Positions 48,405 to 57,878 of a stretch of 64,000 bases of DNA are shown in pieces. The translations under genes were made by a program, and so were the position numbers. Position 1 is the stretch's first letter, and each line of letters opens with the position of its first letter. The notes beneath the pieces are model-generated. The model saw only the letters and a program-made list of their open reading frames with translations. It was not told the DNA's origin and ran no database searches. The stretch comes from Pseudarthrobacter cellobiosi (GTDB lineage Bacteria > Actinomycetota > Actinomycetes > Actinomycetales > Micrococcaceae): assembly GCF_023913755.1 (NCBI RefSeq), contig NZ_JAMXBJ010000045.1, positions 62,001 to 126,000 on the forward strand. The letters run 5' to 3'.

Positions 48405-50026
48405 TGGCCCCCCTCACAGACGGTAGTGGGGGTGGGTGAGGCAGCCGGGGCAGGTGCTGCCGCCGGAGCGGCTGGGTCCGGCGATGGGGCAGGCGCGGTG
48501 GGTGTTGCAGCGGGCGCCGTTGCTGGCGCCGGAGTGGGCGAGGGGGTCAAGCACTCATCCGGCGGCGCAATGGTGCCGGTGCCTTCGAGGTTCTTCACGA
48601 TCCGCTGGGCGTCGTAGAGGTCACGCGCGGGCACTGTCTGCCGGACGCGCTGCTGGGAGAACTGGGGCAAGGAATCCATCCGGATCTCTGTAACGGCTTC
48701 GAGGGTTGAAAGCTGGATGGGGCCAAGCCGCTGCGACACTCCGTTATAGATGGCCACGCGGGAATCGAACTCCCCGATGTAGTAGCGCGTCTGGGTCCAG
48801 GCGTAGCCGAGCCAGAGGCCCACGGTCAGCACCACCAGCACGGACGCGGCGATGGACATGGTGACCCAGCGGCGGGGTCTGGGCCGCCCCAGGACGTCAT
48901 CTACCTCCGCAACGGGCGCGTCGGCCTTGTGTGTCAGGACGGTGGCGGCCCGCCGTGCCACGGTGCGGCCGGCGATGGTGGGAATCGAGCCGGACTCGGC
49001 CGCGGTGGCGGCAGCACCGACAAGTTCGTGCGGGCGCGATGCGAGTTCCTGCCGCAGGACTTCGGCCGAAAGGTGCTCGCCGAGATGGGGGTCGGTGGAG
49101 GGCGGCGGTTCGGCGGCTGCCGGGTTTTCGGCGATGGGCTTCTTGTAGTCCGACGCCTCGGGGCCCGGTGAAGCGCTGGCCGCGCCGCTGTCCGCGACGG
49201 GGGCTTCGGTGAGCAGCTGCGAGGGGATGATGTCGACGGCGGCGGTACTGACGTCGTCGGACGTTTCCTCGGTGATTTCCACCATGACCACGGTGACGTT
49301 GTCCGGTGAGCCGGCTTCCAGCGTCAGGTTAACCAGCGTTTCGACGCACTCGCGCAGGTCCTTTGTCTCGCGGACCGTCCGCTCCACCACGTGTCCGGCC
49401 ACATAGTTGAGCCCGTCCGAGCACAGGAGCCAGCGTTCCCCGGGCTTGACGTCCAGGGTGTCCAGATCCAGCTCGGGGCTGGCGTCGACGTCGCCCAGGA
49501 CGCGCATGAGGACGTTTTTGTGCGGGTGGGTTTCGGCCTCTTCGGGACGGAGCCGGCCCTCATCGATCAGCCGCTGGACGAACGTGTGGTCCACGCTGAC
49601 CTGTTCAAACTCGCCATCACGCAGGCGGTACGCCCGGGAGTCGCCGATATGCGCGAAGTGCAGCTTGCCCTCGGCGAGCAGCAGAGATGTGACGGTGGTG
49701 CCCATGCCGGCGAGCTTGGGGTTGATGTGCACCAGCTCGGAGAGCAGGGAGTTGGCCGTCTGAATTTCGTCGGCCAGGACGGTGCCGGCGTCGCCGTCGT
49801 AGTCGCCGTGGTCCAGGTGCAGCATGTCCAGCACGGTGGCCGCGGAGGCCACATCGCCGCCCGCGTGGCCGCCCATTCCGTCCGCAACCACTGCCAAATG
49901 GCGGCCGACGTACGCCGAGTCATCATTTTTGGCCCGGATGCGTCCCACGTCCGAGCGCGCCGCATAGCGCATGACGAGGGGCCGCTGGACGGGTGTGGCC
50001 CCGCCGGCGGGAAGGTCAGCGGCCAT
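48401..50026 (-). CDS. pstP: PP2C-type protein phosphatase PstP
   Basis: Removes phosphates from the kinases and their targets. The 541-residue protein has an N-terminal PP2C domain (SDVGRIRAKNDDSAYVG, VADGMGGHAGGDVAS, LCSDGLNYVAG, GSPDNVTVVMVEI), a disordered linker, a span at about 390-412 and an external region rich in Ala/Pro/Thr. Two bases downstream of fhaB. Confidence 0.94.
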   Translation of the reverse strand: MAADLPAGGATPVQRPLVMRYAARSDVGRIRAKNDDSAYVGRHLAVVADGMGGHAGGDVASAATVLDMLHLDHGDYDGDAGTVLADEIQTANSLLSELVHINPKLAGMGTTVTSLLLAEGKLHFAHIGDSRAYRLRDGEFEQVSVDHTFVQRLIDEGRLRPEEAETHPHKNVLMRVLGDVDASPELDLDTLDVKPGERWLLCSDGLNYVAGHVVERTVRETKDLRECVETLVNLTLEAGSPDNVTVVMVEITEETSDDVSTAAVDIIPSQLLTEAPVADSGAASASPGPEASDYKKPIAENPAAAEPPPSTDPHLGEHLSAEVLRQELASRPHELVGAAATAAESGSIPTIAGRTVARRAATVLTHKADAPVAEVDDVLGRPRPRRWVTMSIAASVLVVLTVGLWLGYAWTQTRYYIGEFDSRVAIYNGVSQRLGPIQLSTLEAVTEIRMDSLPQFSQQRVRQTVPARDLYDAQRIVKNLEGTGTIAPPDECLTPSPTPAPATAPAATPTAPAPSPDPAAPAAAPAPAASPTPTTVCEGGQ

Positions 50027-50028
50027 GG

Positions 50029-50511
50029 CTACGGCCTCAATTCGATGACCGTCTTGCCGATTCTCACGGGTACGCCAAGCTCAACGGGCAGTGCCCGGGT
50101 AAGTTGCTGGTCGGCCAGGTAGGTGCCGTTGGTGGAGCCAAGGTCCTCGATGAACCACCGGCTGCCTTGCGGGAACAGCCGCGCGTGGCGGCCTGAGGCG
50201 TAGTCGTCCTCGAGTACCAGCGTGGCTTCCTGCGCGCGGCCCAGCAGGATGGGGCTCGCGGCCAGGGGGATGGTGGTTCCCTTGAGCGGGCCTTCGGTGA
50301 CCACCAGTTGATGGGCCTGCTGCTTGAGGGGCTGTGGCGGAGCCTCGGCCAGTTCCGGGTTTTTGCGGACCTGCCGGGCGGTAGGAGTGCCGGCGGCGGC
50401 TTTGCGGCCCACCATCAGGTCGCGGCGCATGGCCGAAACGATGCTGAAGATGAGGACCCAAAGCAGGATCAGGAAGCCAAACCGTAGCGCAGTGATGGTC
50501 AGGTCGCTCAT
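50029..50511 (-). CDS. fhaB: FHA-domain protein FhaB (FipA-like)
   Basis: A 160-residue phosphothreonine reader with an N-terminal span at about 8-26 (LRFGFLILLWVLIFSIVSAM) and a C-terminal FHA domain (LGRAQEATLVLEDDYASGRHARLF, DLGSTNGTYL). In mycobacteria it links PknA/PknB signalling to division. Overlaps fhaA by four bases. Confidence 0.92.
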   Translation of the reverse strand: MSDLTITALRFGFLILLWVLIFSIVSAMRRDLMVGRKAAAGTPTARQVRKNPELAEAPPQPLKQQAHQLVVTEGPLKGTTIPLAASPILLGRAQEATLVLEDDYASGRHARLFPQGSRWFIEDLGSTNGTYLADQQLTRALPVELGVPVRIGKTVIELRP

Positions 50512-51251
50512 GGGCGGCCCCCAGGGTTGGCGGGAAGCAGGCGGAAGATAATCTTTGTCCGTCCCATTGTGATGGTGGAGCCGTCGGTCAGTTCGGTGCT
50601 GCCTGCCAGTTTATGGCCGTTGACATAGCTGCCATTAGTGGAGCCGAGGTCCACAGCGCTGGTGACGCCGCTGGCGGTGCGGATCTCGAGGTGGCGGCGC
50701 GAGACGCCGGTGTCGTCAACCAGGATGTCGGCCTCGGAAGACCTTCCCAGGACGATGGATGGGGCATTGAGGGAGTAGCGCTGACCGTCGATGTCCAGGA
50801 CGGGCTGCAGCCGGACGGGCGGGCGGCTGGGAGCTGCCGGCATGTTGGGCCTGGCCGAGGAGACTCCGGGGCCGGCTTTGGATTTCTCAGTGGAGGAGAC
50901 GATCTCGAAGTTGCCAGCGCGCAGCTCCTCGGACCGGCGGAAAGAGATCCGCACCGAGCCCTGCAGGGTGTAGCCCTGGCTGCGGACATGGTTGATGACG
51001 ACGTCGCAGAGTTCTTCGGCCAGCGGCGTGCCCCAGTCCTGAGCCCTCCTGAAGTCGTCGTCACTGAGTTGGACGTCGAAGACATTGGGGGCCAGTGTGC
51101 GACCGGCGGCGATGGTGAGGGCTTTGTTGTCCACCTCGCGGCGGAGCCGGCTGGCGATTTCCACAGGTTCCACCTGGGCGCGCGAACCGGTGGAGAAGAC
51201 ACCGCGGACGGCTTTTTCGATGCCGCGCTCGACCTTGTCCAGCAATCCCAT
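50508..51251 (-). CDS. fhaA: FHA-domain protein FhaA (DUF3662-FHA)
   Basis: A 247-residue protein with the DUF3662 N-terminal domain (MGLLDKVERGIEKAVRGVFSTG... LAPNVFDVQLSDDDF) and a C-terminal FHA domain (IVLGRSSEADILVDDTGVSRRHLEI, DLGSTNGSYVNG). ATG at 51251 follows AAAGGAGAAGG. In mycobacteria FhaA binds phosphorylated MviN; here the candidate partner is the separate pseudokinase-like protein at 6019. First gene of the seven-gene operon. Confidence 0.93.
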   Translation of the reverse strand: MGLLDKVERGIEKAVRGVFSTGSRAQVEPVEIASRLRREVDNKALTIAAGRTLAPNVFDVQLSDDDFRRAQDWGTPLAEELCDVVINHVRSQGYTLQGSVRISFRRSEELRAGNFEIVSSTEKSKAGPGVSSARPNMPAAPSRPPVRLQPVLDIDGQRYSLNAPSIVLGRSSEADILVDDTGVSRRHLEIRTASGVTSAVDLGSTNGSYVNGHKLAGSTELTDGSTITMGRTKIIFRLLPANPGGRP

Positions 51252-51583
51252 GGTCCTTCTCCTTTCCCCCCCGGCTGCGGGGCAGTTTTCGTTCCGGAAC
51301 TCAGCCAACAATGCAGTTCAGAACCCAGCGGCCTGCCTGGCAGTGGCAGGCACTACTACATCAGATACTACTGGGCAGGCCTGTGAATGACCTTAATCCA
51401 CAACGGCCGGGCCCCCGGAAAAGTTCGCTGGCGGTTCCCTGCCGGCCCCCTCCCGGCGGGGAATTTGACCGCTCCCGAGGCTCAATTGGTGTTTTGCCGC
51501 CGATGTCCGTTATGCTTGATCTCGCTGCTTTTACAAGGTTGCGGATCCGAAAAACCGGCCGTAATTCATGGAAAAGAAGTTGC
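51252..51583. other. Intergenic region between fhaA and tRNA-Leu
   Basis: About 330 bases without a gene. It must contain the promoter of the fhaA-to-pknB operon and that of tRNA-Leu; TATGCT at about 51511 is a possible tRNA -10. Nothing else recognised. Confidence 0.5.
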
Positions 51584-51666
51584 GCGCGAGTGGCGGAACG
51601 GCAGACGCGCTGGCTTCAGGTGCCAGTGTCCGAAAGGGCGTGGGGGTTCAAATCCCCCCTCGCGCA
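51584..51666 (+). tRNA. tRNA-Leu (CAG)
   Basis: Acceptor GCGCGAG pairs with CTCGCGC; anticodon stem CTGGC/GCCAG encloses TTCAGGT, anticodon CAG; a long variable arm is present as expected for leucine. The 3' end is not followed by CCA. Confidence 0.96.
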
Positions 51667-51673
51667 CGCAATC

Positions 51674-51710
51674 AAGGGAACCCCGGTCTTCGGACCGGGG
51701 TTCCTTTCTT
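51674..51710 (+). terminator. Terminator of tRNA-Leu
   Basis: GGAACCCCGGTC, loop TTCG, GACCGGGGTTCC, then TTTCTTT. Confidence 0.9.
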
Positions 51711-51822
51711 TAACGCCGGGGCGGTCCTTAACGCTGGGCCCCGAATCCGGCATGCCGCGGGCGTAACTGTGGGTATAGCATGCGAGTGACACCCGCTGGA
51801 TCATGCGGCCGGAGGACTGCTC

Positions 51823-52278
51823 ATGCTGACATTGGGCGCAATTGATCTGGAAATGCTGCAACTCGCCCTCGATTCCCCGTCCGAGTGGGATTCCAGATAC
51901 TGGTTCGACCCCCGCACGGGAGAGACCAGCCTCTGGCTGAGGGACTCGCTTGACGAAGCCGAAGAGTCCGAGGAAGACCTCGAAGCAGCTGGCGCCATCG
52001 TGGTGGAACCGATTAGACCGTATGAGGCCTACCGCGACATGGAATTGTTCATTGCGGATGTGCGGGATGAACGCGCCAAGGACCTGCTCTGGCGCGCAAT
52101 AGACGGCAAGGGAGCATTCCGGCGTTTCAGGAACACGCTCGCAGAGTTCCCCGAGCTTCAGACCCTATGGTTCTCATTCCATGACCGAGCCATGCGGCGG
52201 CGCGCCATAGAGTGGCTGGCGGCATCTGGTGTAGTGGAACAGGGTGAGGCCGAGAACGCCCTGCGCCTACTTCCGTAA
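51823..52278 (+). CDS. UPF0158 family protein
   Basis: A 151-residue cytoplasmic protein of unknown function. The family pattern is clear: IDLEMLQLALDSPSEWDSRYWFD, TGETSLW, EAYRDMELFIADVRDE, and GKGAFRRFRNTLAEFPELQ. Its last 12 bases overlap the end of the convergent TetR gene. Confidence 0.82.
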   Translation: MLTLGAIDLEMLQLALDSPSEWDSRYWFDPRTGETSLWLRDSLDEAEESEEDLEAAGAIVVEPIRPYEAYRDMELFIADVRDERAKDLLWRAIDGKGAFRRFRNTLAEFPELQTLWFSFHDRAMRRRAIEWLAASGVVEQGEAENALRLLP

Positions 52279-52971
52279 CGCCCCGAAGCCCGCAATGAGG
52301 GCCTCAAGCCCCAGGCTGAACGCCACGTCCGCAGGTTTCTCGTGCCCCTGCGCGGCCAAGCTCCGGACTGCTCCCGTGAAGCTCGGCGTCGACTCCGCCA
52401 TGCTGCCGGATTCGAAAATGTCGGCGGGGGCCGTGACGTCGTAGGCGGATCCGAAGATGAAGGATTCCAGGGCCACGATGGCGGACACGATCCGCTCCTC
52501 CGGGAATCCGGCCGCCCGGAATCCGGCGCTGACGGTCTCATACATGGCGAGGGTCTGCGGTGCGTCAGTCACTGGAAGTACTGCGATGACGGGAATCAGG
52601 GGCGTGTGCTCCGCGAAGACGTCCCGGTAACTCCAGGCCCACTTCCGCACGGCGGACTCCCAAGGTTCCGCCGCGAATGCGGCCACATCCACCAGGGCAG
52701 TCAAATGGTCTTCCACGAGCAGGAGCACGTCCCGCTTGGATTCCACATGGTTGTAGAGGGCCGACGGCGCCACGTGCAGTGAGTGGGCCAGTGCGGCCAT
52801 GGTGAGACCGTCGTAGCCGTTCTTGCCGATGAGCCGCAGGGCTGCTGCCGTGATGCCCGCCTGGTCCAGGACAGCCGCGGCGGGCCGCCCCACGCGGCGC
52901 CGTGCCGCACCGGTTTGCGGCACGGGTTCGCGTTCCGTGGCAGTTCGTGAAGCGGCTGGTGATGCCGGCAT
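52267..52971 (-). CDS. TetR family repressor, probable regulator of the amine oxidase operon
   Basis: A 234-residue DNA-binding regulator. After a 30-residue tail, the helix-turn-helix domain reads AALRLIGKNGYDGLTMAALAHSLHVAPSALYNHVESKRDVL; the C-terminal ligand domain resembles the TetR class. It is divergent from the putrescine-oxidase-like gene, and the shared gap contains a 21-bp palindrome suited to a TetR dimer. A polyamine or its breakdown product is the likely inducer, by context only. The N-terminal start is uncertain. Confidence 0.85.
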   Translation of the reverse strand: MPASPAASRTATEREPVPQTGAARRRVGRPAAAVLDQAGITAAALRLIGKNGYDGLTMAALAHSLHVAPSALYNHVESKRDVLLLVEDHLTALVDVAAFAAEPWESAVRKWAWSYRDVFAEHTPLIPVIAVLPVTDAPQTLAMYETVSAGFRAAGFPEERIVSAIVALESFIFGSAYDVTAPADIFESGSMAESTPSFTGAVRSLAAQGHEKPADVAFSLGLEALIAGFGALRK

Positions 52972-53054
52972 TGCTGGCCTTTCTGCGGACAGATGTCTCC
53001 AGCATTATTCCACCCGGCTCTTCCTCGCGGACCGCAAAACAGCTACAGTTCTAA

Positions 53055-53075
53055 TAAATGAATGGCATTCATTTA
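53055..53075. promoter_or_regulatory. Probable TetR operator
   Basis: TAAATGAATG, central G, CATTCATTTA: a perfect 21-bp palindrome in the 142-base gap between divergent tetR and amine oxidase, 39 bases before the oxidase start. Confidence 0.75.
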
Positions 53076-53113
53076 GTGGTTCGCGTCACTCGACCGGCCA
53101 TAGAGAGGACATC

Positions 53114-54541
53114 ATGCTGAATCTTGACCGTGACGTTGTGATCGTTGGCGCCGGACCCTCCGGGCTCACCGCTGCCCGCGAGCTGAGGAAGGCCGGCCTC
53201 AGCGTGGCAGTGCTGGAAGCACGGGACCGCGTGGGCGGCCGAACCTGGACCGACACCATTGACGGGGCCATGCTGGAAATCGGCGGCCAGTGGGTCTCCC
53301 CGGATCAGACCGTACTGCTGGAGCTCCTGGACGAGCTCGGCCTGAAGACATACTCCCGCTACCGGGAGGGCGAGTCCGTCTACGTCGGCGCCGACGGCAA
53401 GAAAACCCGCTACACCGGTGATTCCTTCCCGGTGAGCGCAGCCACCGGGGCGGAAATGGACAAGCTGATCGGCATTCTGGACGGCCTCGCCGCGGAAATC
53501 GGCGCCAGCGAGCCCTGGGCGCACCCCAAGGCCCGTGAACTGGACACCATCTCCTTCCACCACTGGCTGCGCCGGAACTCGAACGACGAGGAGGCCTGCA
53601 ACAACATTGGCCTGTTCATCGCCGGCGGCATGCTCACCAAGCCCGCGCACGCGTTTTCGGCACTGCAGGCGGTCCTCATGGCAGCCTCCGCCGGGTCCTT
53701 CAGCCACCTCACCGACGAGGACTTCATCCTGGACAAGCGGGTCATTGGCGGGATGCAGCAGGTGTCCCTGCTGCAGGCAGCGGAACTGGGGGCCGACGTC
53801 GTACTTAACAGTCCGGTGCGCACAGTCCGCTGGGAGGATGCCGGCGAAGGCGGGCACCGCGTCAGCGTTGTCTCGGAGCGCGCCACCGTGAATGCGCGTT
53901 TTGTGATCATGGCGGTGCCACCGAACCTTTACTCACGCGTCTCTTTTGACCCGCCGCTTCCGCGGCGGCAGCACCAGATGCACCAGCACCAGTCGCTGGG
54001 CCTGGTGATCAAGGTCCACGCCGTTTACAGCACGCCGTTCTGGCGTGAAGTCGGACTCTCCGGAACGGGTTTCGGTGCCGGTTCGCTGGTCCAGGAGGTC
54101 TACGACAACACCAACCACTGTGATTCACGGGGAACCCTGGTGGGCTTCGTCTCGGATGAAAAGGCCGACGCCGTCTTCGAGCTGAGTGCCGAGGACCGCC
54201 GCCGCGCCATCCTGGAATCGATTGCCGGGTTCCTGGGGGACAAGGCCCTGGAACCCGAGGTCTACTACGAATCCGACTGGGGCTCCGAGGAATGGACCCG
54301 GGGCGCGTACGCGGCCAGCTACGATCTGGGAGGCCTGCACCGTTACGGCAAGGACCAGCACACTCCTGTGGGCCCGATCTACTGGTGCTCCTCGGACCTC
54401 GCCGCCGAGGGCTACCAGCACGTTGACGGAGCCGTCCGCATGGGCCAGCGCACAGCGGCGCGCATCGTGGCTGCGGCGGGCGTTGCAGCCAAAGCGGGCG
54501 CATCCGCTGCGGCACATATGGCCGCGGCCGCCGTCGACTGA
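53114..54541 (+). CDS. puo: Flavin amine oxidase, putrescine-oxidase-like
   Basis: FAD enzyme oxidising a primary amine to aldehyde, ammonia and peroxide. The 475-residue protein has the FAD-binding GAGPSG at 12-17, the RVGGRTW motif, IGGQWVSPDQ, and the C-terminal TPVGPIYWCSSDLAAEGYQHVDGA FAD contact. This N-terminal pattern resembles bacterial putrescine oxidases of Kocuria and Rhodococcus; other monoamines remain possible. ATG at 53114 follows GAGAGGA. Followed by an APC permease, supporting amine uptake and degradation. Confidence 0.8.
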   Translation: MLNLDRDVVIVGAGPSGLTAARELRKAGLSVAVLEARDRVGGRTWTDTIDGAMLEIGGQWVSPDQTVLLELLDELGLKTYSRYREGESVYVGADGKKTRYTGDSFPVSAATGAEMDKLIGILDGLAAEIGASEPWAHPKARELDTISFHHWLRRNSNDEEACNNIGLFIAGGMLTKPAHAFSALQAVLMAASAGSFSHLTDEDFILDKRVIGGMQQVSLLQAAELGADVVLNSPVRTVRWEDAGEGGHRVSVVSERATVNARFVIMAVPPNLYSRVSFDPPLPRRQHQMHQHQSLGLVIKVHAVYSTPFWREVGLSGTGFGAGSLVQEVYDNTNHCDSRGTLVGFVSDEKADAVFELSAEDRRRAILESIAGFLGDKALEPEVYYESDWGSEEWTRGAYAASYDLGGLHRYGKDQHTPVGPIYWCSSDLAAEGYQHVDGAVRMGQRTAARIVAAAGVAAKAGASAAAHMAAAAVD

Positions 54542-54605
54542 CAGCACCAGCACCAGTACGAGCTCCACCCCATTCAGCGTCGAATGAACTACGAGAGGCA
54601 AGGCC

Positions 54606-56177
54606 ATGAGTCCCAAAGAAGTGACAGCACAGCCACCCAGCGGCCTGGACCAGGGCCTGGCAGAAAAGGGCCTGAGCGGGAAGGGCCTGAAGGCCGGCGC
54701 GGTGGGGCTGGTGGGCGCCGTCGTGATCGGGGTTTCCTGCATCGCGCCTGCGTACACGCTGACCGCGGCGCTGGGCCCAACGGTTTCGGAAGTGGGGGTC
54801 CAGCTGCCGGCGATCTTCCTGGTGGGCTTTATCCCCATGATCCTGGTGGCGTTGGGCTACCGCGAACTGAACAATGCCATGCCCGACGCCGGCACCTCGT
54901 TTACGTGGGCATCGCGCGCCTTTGGTCCGTGGATCGGCTGGATGGGTGGCTGGGGGCTGATTGCGGCCACCATCATTGTGCTGTCCAACCTGGCGGCGGT
55001 CGCCGTCGACTTCTTCTACCTCATGCTGGCCCAGCTGTTCGGGAACCCGGAACTGGGCGAGCTGAGCAAGAACCTGCCGCTGAACATCGCCACCACCCTG
55101 GTGTTCATCGCCCTGGCTTGCTGGATTTCCTATCGGGGCATGGAAGCCACCAAGGGCGTGCAGTATGTCTTGGTGGCGTTCCAGCTGCTGGTGCTGGGCT
55201 GGTTTGCCGTTGCCGCCTTCAGCCACGTGGCCAACGGCTCCGCTTTTGATGCAACTGCCATTTCGCCGGACTGGTTCAACCCGTTCGCGGTTGGATCCTT
55301 CTCAGCCTTTGCTGCCGGGGTTTCCCTCTCCATCTTCATTTACTGGGGCTGGGACGTCACTCTGACCATGAACGAGGAAACCAAAAATCCGGAGAAGACT
55401 CCGGGGCGGGCGGCAACCGTCACCGTGGTGGTGATCGTCGCGATCTACATGACCGTTGCGCTGGCCACCCTGTCCTTTGCGGGCGTGGGCGAAACCGGCC
55501 TGGGCGCCGGGAATCCGGACAACCAGTCGAGCATCTTCGCCGTCCTCTCCGGGCCGGTCATGGGACCGTTCGCCATCCTGATGTCCCTCGCCATCCTGAG
55601 CAGTTCGGCCGCCTCGCTGCAGTCCACGTTTGTGTCCCCGGCGCGGACCATGCTGTCGATGGGTCACTACAAGGCACTCCCGGGCCGCTTCGGCAAGGTC
55701 AGCCCGCACTTCAAGTCCCCGAGCTACGCCACGATCGCCGCGGGCGTTGCCGCCGCAGCCTTCTACGTCATCACCCGGACCACCTCGGAGAACGCGCTCT
55801 GGGACACCATCACGGCGCTGGGCATGATGATCTGCTTCTACTACGGCATCACAGCCCTGGCATGCGTCTGGTTCTTCCGGGCACAGGCGTTCAGCAATGG
55901 CCGCGCCTTCTTCTTCAAGTTCCTGGCGCCGCTGCTGGGCGGAGTGATCCTGCTGGTGATGTTCTTCAAGACCGCCGTCGATTCCATGGACCCCGAGTAC
56001 GGCTCCGGATCATCGGTGGGCGGGCTGGGGATGGTGTTCATTCTCGGCATGGGCGTGATCCTGCTGGGCGTGGTGATCATGCTGGTGATGTCCCGGCTGC
56101 GGCCCGAGTTCTTCAAGGGGCAGGTGCTGGCCCGCGGCCGCGAGGAGTTTAAGCGGGCGGGCGCACCGACGCCTTGA
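54606..56177 (+). CDS. APC-family amino acid/polyamine permease
   Basis: Membrane importer of 523 residues with about 12 spans. The first helix region has GAVVIGVSCIAPAYTL, and EETKNPEKTPGRA between middle spans is the typical APC loop. Context next to the putrescine-oxidase-like gene suggests putrescine or a related amine as substrate. Sixty-four bases after the oxidase, same strand, probable operon. Its 3' end overlaps the convergent GntR gene by 29 bases. Confidence 0.86.
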   Translation: MSPKEVTAQPPSGLDQGLAEKGLSGKGLKAGAVGLVGAVVIGVSCIAPAYTLTAALGPTVSEVGVQLPAIFLVGFIPMILVALGYRELNNAMPDAGTSFTWASRAFGPWIGWMGGWGLIAATIIVLSNLAAVAVDFFYLMLAQLFGNPELGELSKNLPLNIATTLVFIALACWISYRGMEATKGVQYVLVAFQLLVLGWFAVAAFSHVANGSAFDATAISPDWFNPFAVGSFSAFAAGVSLSIFIYWGWDVTLTMNEETKNPEKTPGRAATVTVVVIVAIYMTVALATLSFAGVGETGLGAGNPDNQSSIFAVLSGPVMGPFAILMSLAILSSSAASLQSTFVSPARTMLSMGHYKALPGRFGKVSPHFKSPSYATIAAGVAAAAFYVITRTTSENALWDTITALGMMICFYYGITALACVWFFRAQAFSNGRAFFFKFLAPLLGGVILLVMFFKTAVDSMDPEYGSGSSVGGLGMVFILGMGVILLGVVIMLVMSRLRPEFFKGQVLARGREEFKRAGAPTP

Positions 56178-56874
56178 ACCGCCGTCGGGAATTTGCGAGG
56201 TGGGTGCGCATGGCGGCTGAGGCGGCGGTCTCATCGCCGTCGGCGATGGCGGCAGCGATGGACCGGTGCTCGTGCACCACCTGGTCAAAGTGGTCCCGTG
56301 CGTAATGTTCGACGCCGGTGAGCAGCCGGGTGCGCGGCATCGCGATCATCGTCTGGCACAGGGCGGCGAGGCAATCTGAGTAGAAAGGGTTGCCGGAGGC
56401 GGCCGCGATGGCGCGGTGGAACTCGAAGTCGGCCTTCATGGCGTGGCCGGGGTGGTCAGCGCTGGCGGCGAACTGTTCCAGGGCAGCATTAACCGCCCGG
56501 AGCTGGCGGTCGGAGTGGTTGCGGGCGGCCAGGGCCACAGCTTCGGACTCCACTCCCAGCCGGAATTCCAGCAGGTGGAGGCGGTCTTCGACGCTGGCGA
56601 CGGGGCGGCTGCCCGGGACTGGCTGGGGGCCGTCGTCGGGCGGGGTCAACGCAAAGCTGCCTCGCCCGCGTTCGGTTTCCACCAGCCCTTCGGCCTGGAG
56701 GCGCGTCAGTGCCGAGCGCACCACGGTGCGGCTGACGCCGAAGTCGACCATCAGCGCGTTTTCGCTGGGAAGCTTGTCGCCGGGCTGGATGACGCCGTCC
56801 ACGATGTACGTATGGACGGAGTCCCGGTAGGCGCCCAGGAACTTGGCCAGGGAGAGGCCAGCGGACGCGCTCAT
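56149..56874 (-). CDS. GntR/FadR family regulator (FCD domain)
   Basis: A 241-residue transcription factor. The winged-helix domain at about 12-75 reads VHTYIVDGVIQPGDKLPSENALMVDFGVSRTVVRSALTRLQAEGLV; the FCD ligand domain follows (FRLGVESEAVALAARNH, DFEFHRAIAAASGNPF). ATG at 56874 overlaps the stop of the AEC gene remnant as ATGA. The preceding transporter suggests an organic-acid or sugar-acid effector, a weak inference. Confidence 0.86.
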   Translation of the reverse strand: MSASAGLSLAKFLGAYRDSVHTYIVDGVIQPGDKLPSENALMVDFGVSRTVVRSALTRLQAEGLVETERGRGSFALTPPDDGPQPVPGSRPVASVEDRLHLLEFRLGVESEAVALAARNHSDRQLRAVNAALEQFAASADHPGHAMKADFEFHRAIAAASGNPFYSDCLAALCQTMIAMPRTRLLTGVEHYARDHFDQVVHEHRSIAAAIADGDETAASAAMRTHLANSRRRFKASVRPPA

Positions 56875-57790
56875 CCCACCAGCCAGGCGACGGCCAGGAG
56901 TGCCCCCACGCTCAGCACGGTGGTGCACAGGATGACGTCGCGGGCCACCGTCATGCCGCGGCCGTAGGGGGAGGCAAAGAGGAACACGTTCTGGGCGGTG
57001 GGAAGTGCGGCCATGATCACGCTGGCCAGGAGATGCTGGCCTTCCAGCCCAAAGACAAAGCGGCCAAGAACCCACACAATCAGCGGCATTCCGACGTCTT
57101 GAGGAACGTTGCCACAAGGGTTTCTGTCCGGCCGTCGTCCTTCTGCAGCGGGGCGCGGCCGGCGAGGGACAGTCCGAAGGCCAGCAGGACCATGGGCACG
57201 GCCCCGCCGGCCAGCATGTCGATCGGCTTCTGCAGCAGGTCCGGCGCGGTCCAGCCTGTCAGGGCGACGGCCACACCCAGTGCGGATGCGATGATCATGG
57301 GATTACCCAACGGCTGCAGCAGCATTTTCTTCCACGAGATTTTGGAACCGGAGACCAGCCCCAGGACCGTCAGGTAGAACGGTGCCATCACCAGAAGCTG
57401 GACCAGGAGCACGGGCGCCACGTGCTGCGCCGTCCCCACGGCGTACAGGGACACCGGGATGCCGATGTTGTTGGCGTTGGCGTAGCTGCTGGCCATGGCG
57501 CCGACGGCGGTCTCCGCCGCAGGACGCCGGAAGAACAGGAAACTCGCCAGCCAATAGAGAAGCCCCACTATCGCTGCGGAGAGCAGCGCGAGCGGGGCAT
57601 CGGTTCCCAGGGCGGCGCGGATGTCGCTGCCGGCAACCACCGTGAACAGCAGTGCCGGATTGGTGACGTAGTAGGCGGTGCGGGTCAGCGCCCCTTGGAC
57701 TTCCGGCCCCAGGATCCGCAGCCGGGCGGCGAAATAGCCCACGGCAATGACGACGGAGACGATCAGGATTCCGGAAACAACGCCGCCCAC
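56871..57790 (-). pseudogene. AEC (auxin efflux carrier) family transporter, frameshifted
   Basis: An AEC permease interrupted by a frameshift. The first 236 codons, from a GTG at 57790, carry five to six spans and read in register to about 57095, then stop at 57080. Continuing in another frame from 57089 gives 72 residues (MPLIVWVLGRFVFGLEGQHLL...) that complete the C-terminal AEC half. Between AAGACG and ATGCCG there are five bases where six would restore the frame, so one base seems missing. Joined length (about 306) fits the family. Recent inactivation or sequencing error. Confidence 0.8.
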
Positions 57791-57878
57791 AGTGCGCCCT
57801 TCTATTTGGCTGTTGGAAGTTCCGCACGGCCCGGCCTTGCGCTCAAAGCCGGAAACTCCGACTCCTAAATACCGTAGG

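Noticed and set aside
47007..48617. 536-codon frame antisense to rodA
   Set aside because: Gln/His/Asp-rich shadow; rodA on the minus strand has conserved SEDS motifs and coupled overlaps.
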